From assembly GCA_947499735.1 (NCBI GenBank), contig CANMPP010000001.1:124001-188000 (forward strand): 64,000 nt of DNA, in the 5' to 3' direction. This DNA is from an uncultured Pelagimonas sp. (GTDB lineage Bacteria; Pseudomonadota; Alphaproteobacteria; Rhodobacterales; Rhodobacteraceae). Shown here piece after piece: positions 1 through 8,191 of this stretch (its first letter is position 1; each line of letters begins with the position of its first letter). Position numbers and translations under genes: made by a program. The notes under the pieces are model-generated. The model searched no databases. It saw only the letters and a program-made list of their open reading frames with translations, and was not told where the DNA came from.

Positions 1-1
1 C

Positions 2-1180
2 CGGGAATTGTTGTCTGGCCGGGACTATGCGGATGAAAAGCTGAAACTGCCTTTGGTTTTGGGTAAGGACATTGGTGGTGATCCGGTTGTCGCCAATTTG
101 GCCAAGATGCCCCACCTGTTGATTGCGGGTACCACCGGTTCGGGTAAATCCGTGGCGATCAATACGATGATCCTGTCACTGCTGTATCGTCTGACACCGG
201 ATGATTGCCGTCTGATCATGATCGATCCAAAGATGCTGGAACTCTCCGTCTATGACGGTATCCCACACCTATTATCCCCAGTTGTGACCGATCCAAAGAA
301 AGCGGTCGTGGCCTTGAAATGGGTCGTGGGCGAGATGGAAGATCGCTACCGTAAAATGTCCAAAATGGGTGTGCGCAACATTGATGGCTATAACAGCCGC
401 GTTGCAGATGCTTTGGCCAAGGATGAAAAGTTTGAGCGGACGGTTCAAACCGGGTTTGATGATGATACGGGCGAACCCATCTTTGAAACGGAAGAGATCG
501 AACCAAAGAAGATGCCCTATATCGTCGTGATCGTGGACGAGATGGCCGATTTGATGATGGTTGCAGGCAAAGAGATCGAGGCCTGCATGCAGCGCCTTGC
601 GCAGATGGCCCGTGCGTCTGGCATCCACCTGATCATGGCGACGCAGCGCCCGTCTGTGGATGTTATCACCGGCACGTTGAAGGCCAACTTCCCAACGCGA
701 ATTTCCTTCCAGGTGACATCAAAAATCGACAGCCGCACGATCTTGGGCGAAATGGGGGCTGAACAGCTTTTGGGCATGGGTGACATGCTCTACATGGCGT
801 CGGGTTCGAAAATTATCCGTGCCCATGGTCCGTTTGTTGCAGATGAAGAGGTCGAAGAGATCGTTAATCATCTGAAAGCCTATGGTCCGCCTGAATATGT
901 TGGACAGGTCGTGCAAGGCCCAGAAGATGGCAAAGCCGAAAACATCGATAAGGTTCTGGGTCTCAATACAGGTGGCAATACCGGTGGCGAAGACGCGCTT
1001 TACGATCAGGCTGTGGCGATTGCGATCAAAGACCGCAAATGTTCCACATCTTATATCCAACGCAAATTGGGCATCGGGTATAACAAAGCGGCGCGTTTGG
1101 TGGAGCAGATGGAAGATGAAGGCGTCGTGTCAGCGGCCAACCATGTTGGCAAACGCGAGATTTTGGTTCCAGAACAATAA
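2..1180 (+). CDS. ftsK: DNA translocase FtsK, C-terminal part (cut by left window edge)
   Basis: Septal ATP-driven DNA pump that moves the terminus region and activates XerCD recombination at division. The reading frame is open to the window edge, so only the motor and gamma parts are present. The Walker A motif [11 protein letters not shown] and a Walker B segment around [10 protein letters not shown] lie near the start, followed by the RecA-like core with [13 protein letters not shown]. The last ~65 residues (from [11 protein letters not shown], with [19 protein letters not shown]) are the winged-helix gamma domain that reads KOPS sequences. The N-terminal membrane part lies outside the window. 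Its recombinase partner xerC is at 17.5-18.5 kb. Two hairpins follow the stop. Confidence 0.96.
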   Translation, partial: RELLSGRDYADEKLKLPLVLGKDIGGDPVVANLAKMPHLLIAGTTGSGKSVAINTMILSLLYRLTPDDCRLIMIDPKMLELSVYDGIPHLLSPVVTDPKKAVVALKWVVGEMEDRYRKMSKMGVRNIDGYNSRVADALAKDEKFERTVQTGFDDDTGEPIFETEEIEPKKMPYIVVIVDEMADLMMVAGKEIEACMQRLAQMARASGIHLIMATQRPSVDVITGTLKANFPTRISFQVTSKIDSRTILGEMGAEQLLGMGDMLYMASGSKIIRAHGPFVADEEVEEIVNHLKAYGPPEYVGQVVQGPEDGKAENIDKVLGLNTGGNTGGEDALYDQAVAIAIKDRKCSTSYIQRKLGIGYNKAARLVEQMEDEGVVSAANHVGKREILVPEQ

Positions 1181-1185
1181 AGTTG

Positions 1186-1210
1186 CGGGCAAAAAATTGC
1201 CCGTTTCTTT
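1186..1210 (+). terminator. Hairpin after ftsK, first of two
   Basis: CGGGCAA (1186-1192) pairs perfectly with TTGCCCG (1197-1203) around an AAAA loop, followed by TTTCTTT. It begins six bases after the ftsK stop, which suits an intrinsic terminator. Confidence 0.7.
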
Positions 1211-1245
1211 GTCGCGTTATCGCATATCAAACCAGAACATGGCAC

Positions 1246-1280
1246 AAACCCTTTGCAGCAATCGAGTGCAAAGGGTTTTT
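1246..1280 (+). terminator. Strong intrinsic terminator abutting the lolA start
   Basis: AAACCCTTTGCA (1246-1257) pairs perfectly over 12 bp with TGCAAAGGGTTT (1267-1278), with a 9-base loop and a run of T. Its 3' arm contains AAAGGG, the only good ribosome binding sequence for the TTG start of lolA at 1284, so the hairpin could both end ftsK transcription and mask lolA translation. Confidence 0.7.
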
Positions 1281-1283
1281 GAC

Positions 1284-1871
1284 TTGAAACGTTTACTGAT
1301 CGCAATGGTGGTGTCGTGCATGGCAATGCCAGCATGGGCCGAAAAAATTCCACTGAACACGATTTCAAACTACCTTAATGGGGTAACGACGGCCAAAAGC
1401 AGTTTTACCCAAATCAATGCGGATGGAACCATTTCCACAGGTGAAATCCTGATGCGGCGTCCGCACAATATCCGGTTTGACTATAACCCGCCTGAAAAAG
1501 CGCTGGTGATCGGCACTGCTGGATCGGTCTATATTCTGGATCGAAAACTGAATGCTGAACCAGAGGTTTATCCCCTGCGTCGTACACCGCTATCGATCAT
1601 TCTTGCGCGCAATGTGAACCTGCGCGAACCGGGTATGGTACAGGCCCATAGTTATGACGGGACGGCAACAATCATTACGGCGCGCGATCCAGAACATCCC
1701 GAATATGGGTCGATTGACCTGAAATTTACGGACAACCCCGTGCAGCTGCGCCAATGGGTGATTGATGATGGCAGCGGAAATAAGACAACGGTTGTTTTGG
1801 GCGCGCTAGAAGCAGCGTCGGTGCCGCGCAGTGCTTTCGATATCGAGAGCGAGGTCGAGGCGTTAAAGTAA
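1284..1871 (+). CDS. lolA: Outer-membrane lipoprotein carrier protein LolA
   Basis: Periplasmic chaperone that takes lipoproteins from LolCDE and hands them to the outer membrane. From the TTG at 1284 the product is 195 residues: a signal peptide (KRLLIAMVVSCMAMPAWA, cleavage after AWA), then the LolA fold with the typical segments SSFTQINADGT, LMRRPHNIRFDY and a late LRQWVIDD. I prefer TTG 1284 because AAAGGG lies 8 bases upstream and the hydrophobic signal core follows at once. The alternative ATG at 1239 (210 residues) would put the terminator hairpin inside the coding sequence. The adjacency ftsK-lolA is common in Rhodobacterales. It ends at a bidirectional terminator facing the next gene. 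Confidence 0.9.
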   Translation: MKRLLIAMVVSCMAMPAWAEKIPLNTISNYLNGVTTAKSSFTQINADGTISTGEILMRRPHNIRFDYNPPEKALVIGTAGSVYILDRKLNAEPEVYPLRRTPLSIILARNVNLREPGMVQAHSYDGTATIITARDPEHPEYGSIDLKFTDNPVQLRQWVIDDGSGNKTTVVLGALEAASVPRSAFDIESEVEALK

Positions 1872-1879
1872 AAGCATAA

Positions 1880-1913
1880 AAAACGCCGCCTGAGTAATGT
1901 CAGGCGGCGTTTT
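1880..1913. terminator. Bidirectional terminator between lolA and the transglycosylase gene
   Basis: AAAACGCCGCCTGA (1880-1893) and TCAGGCGGCGTTTT (1900-1913) form a perfect 14-bp stem with a 6-base loop. Runs of T follow on the plus strand, and runs of A precede it, giving U-tails both ways for the convergent genes. Confidence 0.9.
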
Positions 1914-1936
1914 AATCTGTGCGTTACGATGCCCTA

Positions 1937-2527
1937 TTAACGGCGCGCAGCCCGGCAATTGGACAATTGGACACGGTAGCGCGCTGCGCGTTGTTCCAGA
2001 CTGGCCGCAACATTCAACAACCATCCTTTGGATTTATACGTCCCGCGACGATAACCTGAACGGCCATCGTGATAGGCCAAGTATTGGTTGCGTGTGTCGG
2101 ACAAAGAAATACCAAGCTCTCTTTTGCTGCCATCCATGTACCAGCCCATAAAGTCGCTGGCGTGACGAATATTCGTCCGTCTTGCGCTGGAACGGCCACT
2201 GGCTTTTTTATAATCTTCCCAAGTGCCATCTAACGCCTGGCTATAACCGACGGCCGAGCTTTGCCGCCCCATTGGGATGACGCCTAGGCGATATTGGAAA
2301 GGGGGGCGCGCATTCGACTGGAATTTGCTTTCTTGATAAATGATGGCCATTTGCACATGCATTGGCACACCCCATTTACGTTCGGTCGCGCGGAATGCGG
2401 CTGCGTATCCTTTGCGCTGTTCCAAAATTGAACATGCGTTGTCCAAATTGCGCGGCGCATCAGTGCTGCGAACTCCGCAAGAGCCCACAATCACAACTGC
2501 TACCAACGCGAAAACCCATCTGCTCAT
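1937..2527 (-). CDS. Lysozyme-like (transglycosylase SLT) lipoprotein
   Basis: Predicted envelope lipoprotein of 196 residues that probably cleaves peptidoglycan glycan strands. The N-terminus is a lipoprotein signal (VVIVGSC, lipobox Cys near residue 17). The lysozyme-like core begins near residue 48 with KWGVPMHVQMAIIYQESKF, in which the Glu of YQES is the expected catalytic acid. Then come AVGYSQALDGTW and a C-terminal YLAYHDGRSGY, both typical of the SLT fold. It faces lolA convergently, so it is a separate transcription unit. The family is well known in Rhodobacterales, but the exact substrate is an inference. Confidence 0.8.
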   Translation of the reverse strand: MSRWVFALVAVVIVGSCGVRSTDAPRNLDNACSILEQRKGYAAAFRATERKWGVPMHVQMAIIYQESKFQSNARPPFQYRLGVIPMGRQSSAVGYSQALDGTWEDYKKASGRSSARRTNIRHASDFMGWYMDGSKRELGISLSDTRNQYLAYHDGRSGYRRGTYKSKGWLLNVAASLEQRAARYRVQLSNCRAARR

Positions 2528-2657
2528 GTGCCTCTCGCTATATTTTTTCTGTTTGAAATCAGCTTAGCCTATTTCCGTGTGTTGGGGAATGATTATCCAG
2601 TCTCGCATGTAGGGCATGGCGTGGTTTCGCTGCTTGAAAAACGAACATATTTTATTT

Positions 2658-2694
2658 TTGAGTAACTCAACTAAAATTGTAAGAGAATTTACAA
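2658..2694. promoter_or_regulatory. Two adjacent palindromes upstream of hspQ
   Basis: TTGAGTAACTCAA (2658-2670) is a perfect odd palindrome. Seven bases on, TTGTAA (2677-2682) and TTACAA (2689-2694) form an inverted repeat with a 6-base spacer. They lie about 70-110 bases before the hspQ start in an AT-rich stretch. CTTGAAAA at about 2632, just upstream, resembles a heat-shock -35 element, but I see no matching -10. The regulator is unknown. Confidence 0.4.
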
Positions 2695-2765
2695 CAAGGG
2701 CGTATGTTCATTTCCGTAAAATTTCTGTAAAGCTGCGATCCAGTGGGAAATTAGGTGGGGCTCTG

Positions 2766-3092
2766 ATGCAGACGCTTCGTGCAAAATATCACCTTGGACA
2801 GATCGTTCGCCATCGCAAACATCCGTTTCGCGGTGTCATTTTTGATGTCGATCCCAAATTTGCCAATAGCGAAGAATGGTACCAATCCATTCCCGAAGAT
2901 GCCCGCCCGTCTAAAGACCAGCCTTATTACCATCTTCTGGCAGAGAATGAGCAAGACTTTTATGTCGCCTATGTCTCGGAACAGAATTTGGAATTGGACG
3001 CATCGGGTGAACCTGTTGATCACCCGGATGTCGGGGATTTGTTCGCCACCTTCACAGATGGCGCGTATCAGCTGCAATATCAGCTGAACTAA
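2766..3092 (+). CDS. hspQ: Heat shock protein HspQ
   Basis: Small protein of 108 residues of the HspQ/YccV family. In E. coli it stimulates degradation of denatured DnaA and acts as a specificity-enhancing factor for Lon. Visible family features are the start MQTLRAKYHLGQIVRHRKHPF, GVIFDVDPKF and the YHLLAENEQDFYVAYVSEQNL core. The ATG at 2766 has AGGTGGGG 5-12 bases upstream; the open frame runs further 5' but the extra residues are not family-like. Its stop overlaps the convergent ltaE stop by 4 bases, with no terminator between. Confidence 0.93.
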   Translation: MQTLRAKYHLGQIVRHRKHPFRGVIFDVDPKFANSEEWYQSIPEDARPSKDQPYYHLLAENEQDFYVAYVSEQNLELDASGEPVDHPDVGDLFATFTDGAYQLQYQLN

Positions 3093-4141
3093 ATCGCTTT
3101 AGCGACCAAATCCAGAAAACGGGTCACGGCCTCTTCGCTGAGCGACCAGTCACAGACCAATCGACCTGTTAACATGTCATCCAATGCACCATCCTGCGCC
3201 GCTGCGCTGTAATAGACCGCACCGGCATCTGTCAGTGCGCGGTGCGCGCGACGGGGCAGGGTGAAGAAAATCAGGTTGGCTGGTGTCTGCGTTTGGACAG
3301 GCACGCCCAGCCTTTGCAAACCTTCAAGCAATTGGTGACAGCGGGCATTTGCGGCATGTGCCATATCCAGCCAAAGGCCGTCAGTCAGGTATGCGTCCAA
3401 TTGCGCTGCGAGAAAACGATGTTTGGAAAAAAGCTGGGCTGCGCGTTTGCGGCGGAATTCGAATTCCTGCGCATGTTTTGGATTGAAAAACACCACGGCT
3501 TCCACCGCCATCAAACCATTCTTTGTTCCGCCAAAGGCCACTGCATCGACACCGGCTTTCCATGTCATTTCGGCAGGCGTGCAAGCTAGTTTTGCGATCG
3601 CATTGGAAAACCGCGCGCCATCCATAAAGACGGGAACGTCAAAACCTTTGGCGACATCGCAAAGCGCCCGGATTTCATCCAGCGTATACGTGTTGCCCTT
3701 TTCACCGACTTGGGTCAGCGAAACAGCACCGCGCTGTGCATTGTGCACACTGCCCCCAGCTGCCGCGATTGCGCTATGTAATGCGTCTGGCGTCATTTGA
3801 TCCGGCGCATCTGCTTTGCCATCCACCAACGTCAATTTAGCGCCGCCTGAATAGAATTCCGGCGCGTTGCATTCGTCTTCTTCGATATGGGCAACATGGG
3901 AACAAAACACTGTTGACCATGGTGGGCAGAGTGACGCCAAAGCCAAAGAATTGGCAGCCGTGCCAGTCGCAACAAGAAACACGGCCGCCTCTGGCGCTTC
4001 GAACAAATCCCGAATCTTATCGACGACCTGTGCGGTCAGATCGTCATTGCCATAAGCCATCGCATAATCAGTATTGGCAGCGACAAGGGCCTCCATAACC
4101 TTTGGGTGGACGGGACCGGCATTGTCAGAGGCAAAATTCAT
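3089..4141 (-). CDS. ltaE: Low-specificity L-threonine aldolase
   Basis: PLP enzyme of 350 residues that splits L-threonine or L-allo-threonine into glycine and acetaldehyde. Fold-type I features: FLVATGTAANSLAL near the start, the PLP-binding FMDGARFSNA, and FGGTKNG with the Schiff-base lysine at residue 207. It is the last gene of a tight minus-strand operon (yggS, ribF, ycgN, ltaE). Its ATG overlaps the ycgN stop by 4 bases, indicating translational coupling. The threonine aldolase/beta-eliminating lyase family is certain; substrate range is inferred. Confidence 0.92.
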   Translation of the reverse strand: MNFASDNAGPVHPKVMEALVAANTDYAMAYGNDDLTAQVVDKIRDLFEAPEAAVFLVATGTAANSLALASLCPPWSTVFCSHVAHIEEDECNAPEFYSGGAKLTLVDGKADAPDQMTPDALHSAIAAAGGSVHNAQRGAVSLTQVGEKGNTYTLDEIRALCDVAKGFDVPVFMDGARFSNAIAKLACTPAEMTWKAGVDAVAFGGTKNGLMAVEAVVFFNPKHAQEFEFRRKRAAQLFSKHRFLAAQLDAYLTDGLWLDMAHAANARCHQLLEGLQRLGVPVQTQTPANLIFFTLPRRAHRALTDAGAVYYSAAAQDGALDDMLTGRLVCDWSLSEEAVTRFLDLVAKAI

Positions 4142-4611
4142 GGCATTGGTTCTTCTATAATATGATATTCCCAGTCATCTTCGCCGACCTCGAATTCAGG
4201 GACGGTACAATGGCGAATGCTGGCGCCGGAACTGTGCACGGTTTCAGGATCGCCTGAAATAAGCGGATGCCAATCGGGCAAGGATTGGCCCATAAACAAC
4301 AACCGGTACGCACAAGTTTGTGGCATCCAATAGGCATTCTTAGCGATGTTGGAGGCTTTCAAAACAATACATTCGGGCACGAATTGATGCCGGATCGGAT
4401 ATTGGGAACAATGGCAACTGTCATCATCCAGTAGGCGACAGGCGACATTGGTCAATACGACCTCGCCTGTTTCTTCGTCTTCCAGTTTGTTGAGGCAACA
4501 TTTCCCGCAACCATCGCACAGTGCTTCCCATTCTTTTTGAGACAGCTGTTCCAGCGTTTTGTGTTCCCAAAAACGATCCTTCAGGCCAGAACGCTTGATT
4601 GGATCGCTCAT
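4138..4611 (-). CDS. YcgN-type cysteine-cluster protein (UPF0260)
   Basis: Cytoplasmic protein of 157 residues rich in conserved cysteines: LCDGCGKCCLNKLED, NVACRLLDDDSCHCSQYP, and a later Cys in PECIVLK and MPQTCAYR. These are the pattern of the CxxCxxCC zinc- or iron-chelating family. The biochemical role is not established. The start ATG at 4611 is chosen over the upstream one because it overlaps the ribF stop as ATGA, and the family begins with a short acidic-basic stretch before FWEHKTLEQLSQKEWEALC. Both ends overlap neighbours by 4 bases. Confidence 0.88.
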   Translation of the reverse strand: MSDPIKRSGLKDRFWEHKTLEQLSQKEWEALCDGCGKCCLNKLEDEETGEVVLTNVACRLLDDDSCHCSQYPIRHQFVPECIVLKASNIAKNAYWMPQTCAYRLLFMGQSLPDWHPLISGDPETVHSSGASIRHCTVPEFEVGEDDWEYHIIEEPMP

Positions 4612-5540
4612 AGCGCTTCCAAAATGTCGCGTGCTTGATCGCAATCCGCATGCATTTGCGCGATAAAGGTCTCTAAGCTGTCAAATGTCCATTCCGGGCG
4701 GAGGTAATGGACAAGGCCGACAGATAGGGTTGCGCCATATAGGTCACCGCTGAAATCAAACAGGAAGGTTTCAATATTTGGCATGTTTTCCCCAAATTGA
4801 GGGCGGGTGCCAATGCTGGCGGCCCCAATATAGCTGCCTTCATTTGGGCCGTCTAACACGTCGACCAATACAGCGTAGACGCCAAATTTTGGGGGATGCA
4901 GACCCTCAATGGACATATTCGCAGTTGGAAACCCCAATTCGCGACCGCGCTGTTCGCCGCCAATCACGATCCCTTCGATCCGGTGCCAATGACCCAGCTG
5001 CGCCTGCGCGTCATGTGGGCGTCCATCGCCGAGTGCCTCGCGGATGGCCGTCGAACTGATCTGTGTGCCATCAAAATCCATCAGATCCGCAATCGATACG
5101 CCAAAGCCGAATTCTGCGCCGAAAGCTTGGAGGTCTTCGGCTGTTCCCTTGCGGCCTTTACCAAAGCAGAAATCAGCGCCAACAATCACGTGTTTCAGGC
5201 CCAGGCCCTCTGCAATGACTTTTTGTGCGAATTCTCGCGGGGGCAGAGCCGCCAAAGGGCCGTTGAAATTCAATTCATACAGCAGCTCGACATCCAGTTT
5301 TTCCAAACGGGTTGCGCGGGCTTCGCTGTTGGTCAGGCGAAAATCGGGTGCATCTGGTGCAAAGAATTCTCTTGGATGGGGTTCAAATGTTAAGATACCC
5401 AAAGGGGCATCCGGTGCTGCGGCTTTCGCTTGGGCAATGACGGCTTGGTGGCCCAGATGGACACCGTCAAAATTTCCAATGGCGACTGTTGCGCCCCGAT
5501 CTTCTGGTGCAACGAATTGATAATCCCGAACAATACGCAT
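4608..5540 (-). CDS. ribF: Bifunctional riboflavin kinase / FAD synthetase
   Basis: Converts riboflavin to FMN and FMN to FAD. The N-terminal nucleotidyltransferase half carries the HxGH-like motif GNFDGVHLGHQ (about residues 22-32) and the ISSTAIRE segment. The C-terminal flavokinase half starts near residue 185 and carries GRELGFPTANMSI and an acidic residue in NIETFLFDFSGDLYG. At 310 residues it has the usual length. It sits second in the yggS-ribF-ycgN-ltaE operon, sharing one base with the yggS stop. I see no FMN riboswitch upstream, so FMN-responsive leader control is not indicated here. Confidence 0.96.
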   Translation of the reverse strand: MRIVRDYQFVAPEDRGATVAIGNFDGVHLGHQAVIAQAKAAAPDAPLGILTFEPHPREFFAPDAPDFRLTNSEARATRLEKLDVELLYELNFNGPLAALPPREFAQKVIAEGLGLKHVIVGADFCFGKGRKGTAEDLQAFGAEFGFGVSIADLMDFDGTQISSTAIREALGDGRPHDAQAQLGHWHRIEGIVIGGEQRGRELGFPTANMSIEGLHPPKFGVYAVLVDVLDGPNEGSYIGAASIGTRPQFGENMPNIETFLFDFSGDLYGATLSVGLVHYLRPEWTFDSLETFIAQMHADCDQARDILEAL

Positions 5541-6205
5541 CAGCTATATACCCGATCCCCAAAAATAGCCGAGCCCACACGAATATGAGTCGCTCCAAAG
5601 GCGATGGCCTGTTCAAAGTCGCTGCTCATGCCCATGGACAGGCCAGACAACCCGTTACGTTCTGCAATTTTGGCAAGCAAAGCAAAGTGCAGGCTTGGTG
5701 TTTCATCTGCTGGTGGGATGCACATCAACCCTTTAACCGGCAGGTCCATGACGCGGCAGTCCTGAATGAAACCATCTGCTTCCAGCGGCAAACAGCCTGC
5801 TTTCTGTTCTTCTTCGCCTGTATTGACCTGAATAAATAGGTCCGGGCAGGTGCCGATCTCTTGCGCGATGCGGGCAAGGCTTGTGGCCAGTTTGGGGCGA
5901 TCCACGGAATGGATAACGTCAAACAGCTCCATTGCGGCCCGGGTTTTATTGGACTGAAGTGGGCCAATAAGGTGAAGGTCTACCGCAGTATATGTCTCTT
6001 TGAAGCGCGGCCATTTGCCTTGTGCTTCTTGCACCTTGTTCTCACCAAAGATGCGATGCCCTTCACCCAAAACGGATGCGACCCGTTCATTGGGTTGTAC
6101 TTTGCTAACTGCAATCAATTCGATTGATGCTGGATCACGCCCAGCGTCGTTCGCGGCAGTGTTTAGGCGAGATTGGATATCTGAGAGGGACATATGTGCA
6201 TCCAT
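5540..6205 (-). CDS. YggS/PLPBP-type PLP homeostasis protein
   Basis: Alanine-racemase-fold protein of 221 residues without racemase activity; family members bind PLP and maintain B6 and amino-acid balance. The PLP lysine is in IELIAVSKVQPNERV (Lys35), followed by FGENKVQEAQ, LHLIGPLQSNKT, IQVNTGEEEQKAG and the C-terminal LSMGMSSDFEQAI and THIRVGSAIFG phosphate-binding segments. Translation may start at 6205 or at the in-frame ATG at 6193 (MSLSDIQSRL); neither has a clear ribosome binding site. It is the first gene of the four-gene operon and shares one base with ribF. Confidence 0.93.
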   Translation of the reverse strand: MDAHMSLSDIQSRLNTAANDAGRDPASIELIAVSKVQPNERVASVLGEGHRIFGENKVQEAQGKWPRFKETYTAVDLHLIGPLQSNKTRAAMELFDVIHSVDRPKLATSLARIAQEIGTCPDLFIQVNTGEEEQKAGCLPLEADGFIQDCRVMDLPVKGLMCIPPADETPSLHFALLAKIAERNGLSGLSMGMSSDFEQAIAFGATHIRVGSAIFGDRVYS

Positions 6206-6327
6206 GGCAGAAACTGGTTGCCTTGGTGCTACAACCCACAGCCCTAAATGAAAAGAGGATCAGGTTATATTCCCAATCCCAAACGCGGTTCTGACCGATA
6301 TGGATGCCAACGCCGCAGGCAAAAGAA

Positions 6328-6355
6328 AAAGAGCGGATCCGAAGATCCGCTCTTT
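6328..6355 (-). terminator. Porin terminator with UUCG-type loop
   Basis: AAAGAGCGGATC (6328-6339) pairs perfectly with GATCCGCTCTTT (6344-6355). Read on the minus strand the loop is TTCG (the C-UUCG-G hyperstable tetraloop), followed by a T-rich tail. It lies 25 bases after the porin stop. Confidence 0.9.
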
Positions 6356-6380
6356 CATAATGACCGGATGGTCAATGTCC

Positions 6381-7328
6381 TTAGAAGGACATCGCCAGAC
6401 CCAAGGACCATGTGCTTGTCAGATCGTCTTCGTCGAACTCGCCATCTTGGTCAGATGTGTTGCTCATGCCGTAGCCGAACTGTGCTTCCAAGCCGCCGCC
6501 CAGGTCGTAAGCTGCTGTAAGGCCAAGACCGGAAACGATTGTGCCCAGCTCAGTTGCGAATTGAGCGTTGTAGTTAGCACCGAAGGAGATTTCGTTCAGT
6601 GTGTAACCCAATGCCAAACCAACATTTTCAACGCCGGAGAAGTCAGCATCTGCGCCTGTTGCGGATGCGTAGTTTACAATCGCTTGCAGACCGTTGTCGA
6701 ATGTTGTGTCCAGGGAGATACCCCAGATTTCGTTGGATTCGTAGCCTTGGTAACCAACGCCAACACCGATTGTCAAAGACGCCAGCTCAACGCTGTACTT
6801 GCCGCCCAGACCGAAGATTGGGTTGCCTTCGCCTGCATCGTCCAGCTCAAGAGATGCGTAGCCTGTGAAGCCTTCGAAAGAGTACTGAAGTGTAGCAACT
6901 TGACCGTCATAGCCGCCGTCGAAACCGGAGTTGCCGGTGTAACCTGCGTGCTCGTTGTCGTCAGCAATGGAACCACCGATCAGTGCGTCTTGCAGAGCTG
7001 CGTCAAACGCGCCGTCTGTGTCGCCAACTGTCAGTTTCGCTGGACCGTAGGACAGGTAGATGGAGATGCCACCATCGTCGGAGTTGTCTTCGAATGCAGG
7101 TGCGTCGCCTTCGGATTCGTCCAGATCGATTGCTGTACCGAATGACAGACCGTTGTCTGCTTCACCGGACATTTTGAATGTCACGTCGATGTCTGTGAAC
7201 AGCTGTGTTTCTGTACCGGTACCACCGAACAGGCCCAGTTCAGCAAAACCAGAAACGGAAACGCCTTCGGCAGATGCTACGCCAGCTGATGCAACCAATG
7301 CTGTGGTCGCGAAAAGGATCTTTTTCAT
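6381..7328 (-). CDS. Porin (Rhodobacter-type general porin)
   Basis: Outer-membrane beta-barrel of 315 residues for passive solute diffusion. The signal peptide MKKILFATTALVASAGVASA ends with an ASA-E cleavage site. It is followed by the first strand GVSVSGFAELGLFGG, alternating amphipathic strands rich in Gly, Asp and aromatic residues, and a terminal STWSLGLAMSF ending in Phe as required for BAM recognition. The ATG at 7328 is preceded by GAGGGAAAAA; an ATG 33 bases upstream is rejected because it precedes this site. The gene is monocistronic, with its own terminator. The many antisense open frames across it are shadows of its biased composition. Confidence 0.93.
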   Translation of the reverse strand: MKKILFATTALVASAGVASAEGVSVSGFAELGLFGGTGTETQLFTDIDVTFKMSGEADNGLSFGTAIDLDESEGDAPAFEDNSDDGGISIYLSYGPAKLTVGDTDGAFDAALQDALIGGSIADDNEHAGYTGNSGFDGGYDGQVATLQYSFEGFTGYASLELDDAGEGNPIFGLGGKYSVELASLTIGVGVGYQGYESNEIWGISLDTTFDNGLQAIVNYASATGADADFSGVENVGLALGYTLNEISFGANYNAQFATELGTIVSGLGLTAAYDLGGGLEAQFGYGMSNTSDQDGEFDEDDLTSTWSLGLAMSF

Positions 7329-7616
7329 TTTTTCCCTCATGTGTTCAAAAGCACAAATCATACCGGAAGCCCGGATGTGATGCGTAGTCTATGCGCCTTC
7401 AAGCCGGTGCGTTGCAAGACAAGAGGGATCGGGGTCTTCAACAAGCCGATTAGTGATGCGATATTGCCACAAGGTTTGGTAGCTTGTTGCGCTGTGACCG
7501 GCAGATAGAGGCCGATCTGGTGCATTGTTGATGAATTCGCCGATATTCGGACCTTGTTCGCCCTAAGTTGCGGCTGTAAGACCTTTGGAATGAAGCATCC
7601 GCGCGGGAGAGATAAA

Positions 7617-8129
7617 GTGAGCATTTCGCGAAACGTTTTAGGTGTCGGCCTTTTGACAGCACTTCTTTTGCAGGCAGGGTGTTCCGCATTTGGGTCAGGC
7701 GAAAGGCGACCTGTCGCAACACCATCAAGTGATGAATTGCTTGATGACTTAGAAGAACAGCAAAGCGGTCGGCGTCCTAGTGAAGAAAGCACGATCTGGG
7801 ATCTTTTCCAACAACGTGAAGATCAAGGGCAGATTGGTGCTGTAAACAAGTATATATGGAATGCTGCGCTGGAAACGTTGGACTTCCTGCCGATCGAAAC
7901 GGTCGATCCTTTTACAGGTGTCATTGTCACAGGTTATGGAACGCCCCCTGGCGGCGGACGGGCGTATCGCGCCACAGTTCATATTTCAGACCCAGCTTTG
8001 GATGCGCGTTCGCTTAATCTGTCTATGTCAACGCGTTCAGGCCCTGTCTCTGCCAGCACGGTTCATGCGGTTGAAGATGCGATTCTGACGCGGGCACGTC
8101 AGCTGCGTGCGCGTGATGGCAAAATCTAG
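7617..8129 (+). CDS. DUF3576 outer-membrane lipoprotein
   Basis: Predicted lipoprotein of 170 residues, conserved in alphaproteobacteria and of unknown function. The signal ends at the lipobox LLQAGC. The mature part starts with a low-complexity acidic linker (SSDELLDDLEEQQS) and then the DUF3576 core: VNKYIWNAALETLDFLP, DPFTGVIVTGYGTPPGG, YRATVHISDPALDARSLN and a C-terminal AVEDAILTRARQLR helix. GTG at 7617 with GGGAGAGA about 6-12 bases upstream is preferred; ATG 7590 would lengthen the N-region by nine residues. It precedes leuS-lptE-holA but is separated by a divergent glycosyltransferase. An envelope role is likely. Confidence 0.85.
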   Translation: MSISRNVLGVGLLTALLLQAGCSAFGSGERRPVATPSSDELLDDLEEQQSGRRPSEESTIWDLFQQREDQGQIGAVNKYIWNAALETLDFLPIETVDPFTGVIVTGYGTPPGGGRAYRATVHISDPALDARSLNLSMSTRSGPVSASTVHAVEDAILTRARQLRARDGKI

Positions 8130-8162
8130 GTGACGCGAGTCACTTGGAATTTATGAAGTTAG

Positions 8163-8190
8163 AAACCCGGGGCAGGTCCCGGGTTTTTCT
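8163..8190 (+). terminator. Terminator of the DUF3576 gene
   Basis: AAACCCGGG (8163-8171) pairs with CCCGGGTTT (8178-8186) around a 6-base loop, followed by TTCTTTT. It separates this gene from the convergent glycosyltransferase gene. Confidence 0.85.
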
Positions 8191-8191
8191 T

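Noticed and set aside
882-1283. N-terminal extension of the lolA frame into ftsK
   Set aside because: It overlaps the conserved FtsK gamma domain in another frame and passes through both terminators.
6300-7145. Long plus-strand open frame (281 codons) over the porin gene
   Set aside because: It is antisense to a clear porin with signal peptide and terminal Phe, is Cys/Val-rich in a way produced by reverse reading of Gly/Ala/Thr codons, and has no domain.
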